In this document: positions 62,321-64,000 of the stretch, piece after piece
How positions within the stretch are numbered: position 1 is the first letter of the stretch
Layout: every line of letters begins with the position of its first letter
From: Paenibacillus sp. KS-LC4
GTDB lineage: Bacteria > Bacillota > Bacilli > Paenibacillales > Paenibacillaceae
Assembly: GCF_036894955.1 (NCBI RefSeq)
Contig: NZ_CP145905.1
Span: 1,867,501-1,931,500 of the forward strand
DNA: 64,000 nt
Reading direction: 5' to 3'
Notes under the pieces: model-generated
The model's database searches: none
The model's input: only the letters and a program-made list of their open reading frames with translations
What the model was told of the DNA's origin: nothing
Made by a program: the position numbers and the translations under genes

Positions 62321-63001
62321 TTAATTCATTTCCTCTTTCGCAGCAACCTGCGTTTTTATTTCTGTAAACAATTCTTCTTTAGTCAAACCGGTTATTTGAT
62401 CAATAGCGGCTAGTTCAATCTGCTCCGTTTCGAAATGAATCGTATCGTTTTGCTCAGTCGTTAAAGAAAGCTCCTTATTTTCTGTATTTACTTTCAAAGC
62501 AACGCTGCCGAAAGAATCCACTTCTGCTTGAAAGGGTACTGAAGAAGGGCCGAACACATCCTTAGTCTGTGCTTTTTTCAAAAACAAGACATACGTCTGA
62601 TCAAAATCGGGCTTGCTGTAGTTGGGCGAATTGAGCAGCGCTTCATAGTTCACTTCATCTACTGTATGTTTTAATAAAATATTATGTGGGATGGAAATAT
62701 GAATCGTGCCTTCAACCTCGCCCAGCAAGGCCTCCTCAATTACAAAGGAATACACCTCGCTAAAATGGTTTTCTCCCATGTTCCAATCCTCAATAAACTT
62801 CACGTAGCGGCCGGATACCACATAATCGGAATGATGAACTAATCCTGCTACATCGCCGCTGACCGCATAATCGGGTGCATAATTTACATAATACGCAGCA
62901 GGCATTCCCTTCTCTTTTGTTATAAATAAAACTACTGCGGCCATGAGTGCTGCACATAACACTGAAATTAGCAGCATTCGAACATTCCATCGTATCGTCA
63001 T
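62321..63001 (-). CDS. Membrane-anchored or secreted protein of unknown function
   Basis: 226 residues with an N-terminal helix (MLLISVLCAALMAAVVLFI) that is a signal anchor, then an extracytoplasmic beta-rich domain (SDYVVSGRYVKFIEDWN, VYSFVIEEALLGEVEG, YVLFLKKAQ). The VYSFVIEEALLGE pattern resembles small secreted domains with unknown role in Bacillales; I cannot name a family. Eighteen bp downstream of the matrixin gene on the same strand with AAAGGAGG, so the two are cotranscribed; a role as partner, substrate or inhibitor of that protease is speculation. Confidence 0.75.
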   Translation of the reverse strand: MTIRWNVRMLLISVLCAALMAAVVLFITKEKGMPAAYYVNYAPDYAVSGDVAGLVHHSDYVVSGRYVKFIEDWNMGENHFSEVYSFVIEEALLGEVEGTIHISIPHNILLKHTVDEVNYEALLNSPNYSKPDFDQTYVLFLKKAQTKDVFGPSSVPFQAEVDSFGSVALKVNTENKELSLTTEQNDTIHFETEQIELAAIDQITGLTKEELFTEIKTQVAAKEEMN

Positions 63002-63019
63002 GATGACTTCCTCCTTTAA

Positions 63020-63574
63020 TTATTTTGGATAAAGGGTATTTATTCCGTTTTTGTCATCGGTTTGCGGCAAGTATACGTTCTCCCTGTTTCGACTTGAATT
63101 CATAATAGCCGTCACAGGAGCAGAGCTATGACCAAGACCAAGGGCGTGGCCTAATTCATGTCCGGTAGTGCTCCTTCTAGTTTGGGGAAAATTCACAACA
63201 CTTGGGTTCCCTATATTGATATCTGCGGTAAAGTAGCTGGTTGAAGTTGTACCTGGGCTCACATAAGTAATGCATGCCCCATACATCGAAGGATCATCGA
63301 CATTTTGAGTGCCAACGGTGCTGAAGGTTGAAGTATTAAGCGCCGAAAGATTAAATTTTATTTTACTTTGGGCACTATTCCAATCAGAGACGGCGGTGTC
63401 GAAAGCAGCTTTATAAGTCGTATTAGTGGTAGCGTATTTTACATATACGTTGTAGGTACTATTGACGGACTTTGGCCATTTGTGGCCGGTAAACGTAAAG
63501 GCGAAAGCGGTTGACGTAAAAATGAGAGCCGGCAGTAGTAAGATGGCAGCGGTCAGCAAAGATTTTTTCCTCAT
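63020..63574 (-). CDS. Secreted matrixin-type (M10) zinc metalloprotease
   Basis: 184 residues: signal peptide (LLTAAILLLPALIFTSTAFA) then a compact catalytic domain. Zinc motif HELGHALGLGH (H139, E140, H143, H149) is full HExxHxxGxxH, followed by the Met-turn Met158 in TAIMNS. There is no cysteine-switch propeptide and no C-terminal hemopexin or binding domain, making it a minimal metzincin. Substrate unknown. First gene of a two-gene minus-strand unit. Confidence 0.9.
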   Translation of the reverse strand: MRKKSLLTAAILLLPALIFTSTAFAFTFTGHKWPKSVNSTYNVYVKYATTNTTYKAAFDTAVSDWNSAQSKIKFNLSALNTSTFSTVGTQNVDDPSMYGACITYVSPGTTSTSYFTADINIGNPSVVNFPQTRRSTTGHELGHALGLGHSSAPVTAIMNSSRNRENVYLPQTDDKNGINTLYPK

Positions 63575-63932
63575 TATTTCATGCCCCTTTTTTGATTTTT
63601 CTTACTGGTAAATTACTGTATACCTTTTTCTGTGCACGACTAAGCGCTTATAGGAAACGATTGCGCACGAATCGGACATAACCTTATGACGAACAAAAAA
63701 CAGGATATGTTTCATTTTCTGGATATTATTTCAAATTAATTAATAGTGATAGGCTTGAGATGTATCTTTCAAGCGGCATGAATGGCAATTGGACCAGCAT
63801 CATGCTGGGGTGAAGATTAGGAGGGAGTCCTTCTGGATACAATAGGGGAGAGAATGGGCGCGGTTCAAGCATTCGGCAGCGATTGGCCGTGGCTGAGCGC
63901 CTGTTTATTTTGTACCGGAGGCGAATGAACGC
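63575..63932. other. Intergenic region before the last gene
   Basis: About 355 bp between divergent units. Contains the matrixin promoter side (AT-rich, GTATAC near 63622 on the minus strand) and, near 63837, TACAAT as a possible -10 for the + strand gene. A 24-codon ORF (63854-63928) with AGGGGAGAG before its ATG ends 5 bases before the next start; uncertain. No other gene seen. Confidence 0.5.
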
Positions 63933-64000
63933 ATGCATCAATCCCGCAAGGAGCAAGGGCTGGAGCGGATTAGCCGCAAGCTGCTGCATGCCGATCGGCA
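63933..64000 (+). CDS. Start of an unidentified gene, truncated by the window end
   Basis: ATG 63933 with CGGAGGCG (63916-63923) nine bases upstream opens a frame of 22 codons (MHQSRKEQGLERISRKLLHA plus DR) running off the window. Basic and helical; too short to assign. An in-frame stop at 63894 excludes an earlier start. Confidence 0.55.
   Translation, partial: MHQSRKEQGLERISRKLLHADR

Overview
The window is chromosomal DNA of an endospore-forming Firmicute, most likely Paenibacillus or a close relative. Support comes from the sporulation genes (spoIIB-, spoIVFA/FB-, spo0B-, safA-, bofC-, spoVB- and SpoIID-like), a T-box in front of valS, an RNase E/G gene next to rplU, and a gene order that follows the valS-to-relA stretch of Bacillus subtilis with Paenibacillus-style additions (rodA after minD, thiol-oxidoreductase-like DCC gene and SpoIID-domain gene after ruvB). 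Most genes lie on the + strand and coding DNA is moderately GC-rich. The AT-rich genes are mainly accessory: the left-edge ORF, the C39-like gene near 33 kb, and partly rodA.

Layout. 1-1.4 kb: 3' part of a stalk-domain surface protein. 1.4-7.3 kb: T-box, valS, folC, murC. 7.3-18 kb: spoIIB-like, maf, radC, mreBCD, minCD, rodA, spoIVFA, spoIVFB (cell shape, division-site choice and the sigma-K checkpoint). 18-25 kb: rng, a headless AraC-type effector-domain gene, an IS1202-like insertion sequence with a long target duplication, then rplU-prp-rpmA, spo0B and obgE. 25-30.4 kb: two paralogous lipoproteins, then pheB-hom-thrB-pheA. 30.6-32.6 kb: a SafA-like two-LysM protein with 26-residue tandem repeats. 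32.8-39.7 kb: an accessory block with a C39-fold-like gene and a five-gene nickel/peptide-type ABC importer behind a cobalamin riboswitch. 39.8-48 kb: bofC, ruvCAB, DCC protein, SpoIID protein, queA, tgt, yajC. 48-53.1 kb: yrzE-like gene between inverted copies of a dispersed repeat, an ion transporter, DUF421, spoVB, comN. 53.2-62.3 kb: secD, secF, degenerate CDF-type protein, recJ, apt, relA, dtd. 62.3-64 kb: a matrixin-type metalloprotease with a membrane-anchored partner, and the first codons of another gene.

The strongest unexplained signals are: (a) the riboswitch leader, where a 27-codon ORF with a good ribosome-binding site ends inside the 5' arm of the terminator, suggesting a riboswitch, leader-peptide and terminator relay controlling a probable cobalt or corrinoid importer; (b) a roughly 100-bp dispersed repeat family whose hairpin shows compensatory base changes between copies; (c) the relA-dtd gap, which packs a roughly 230-bp imperfect palindrome, a ten-unit heptanucleotide repeat and two more hairpins into under 500 bp; (d) the decapitated AraC regulator next to the IS. 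No rRNA, tRNA, CRISPR array or prophage was seen.
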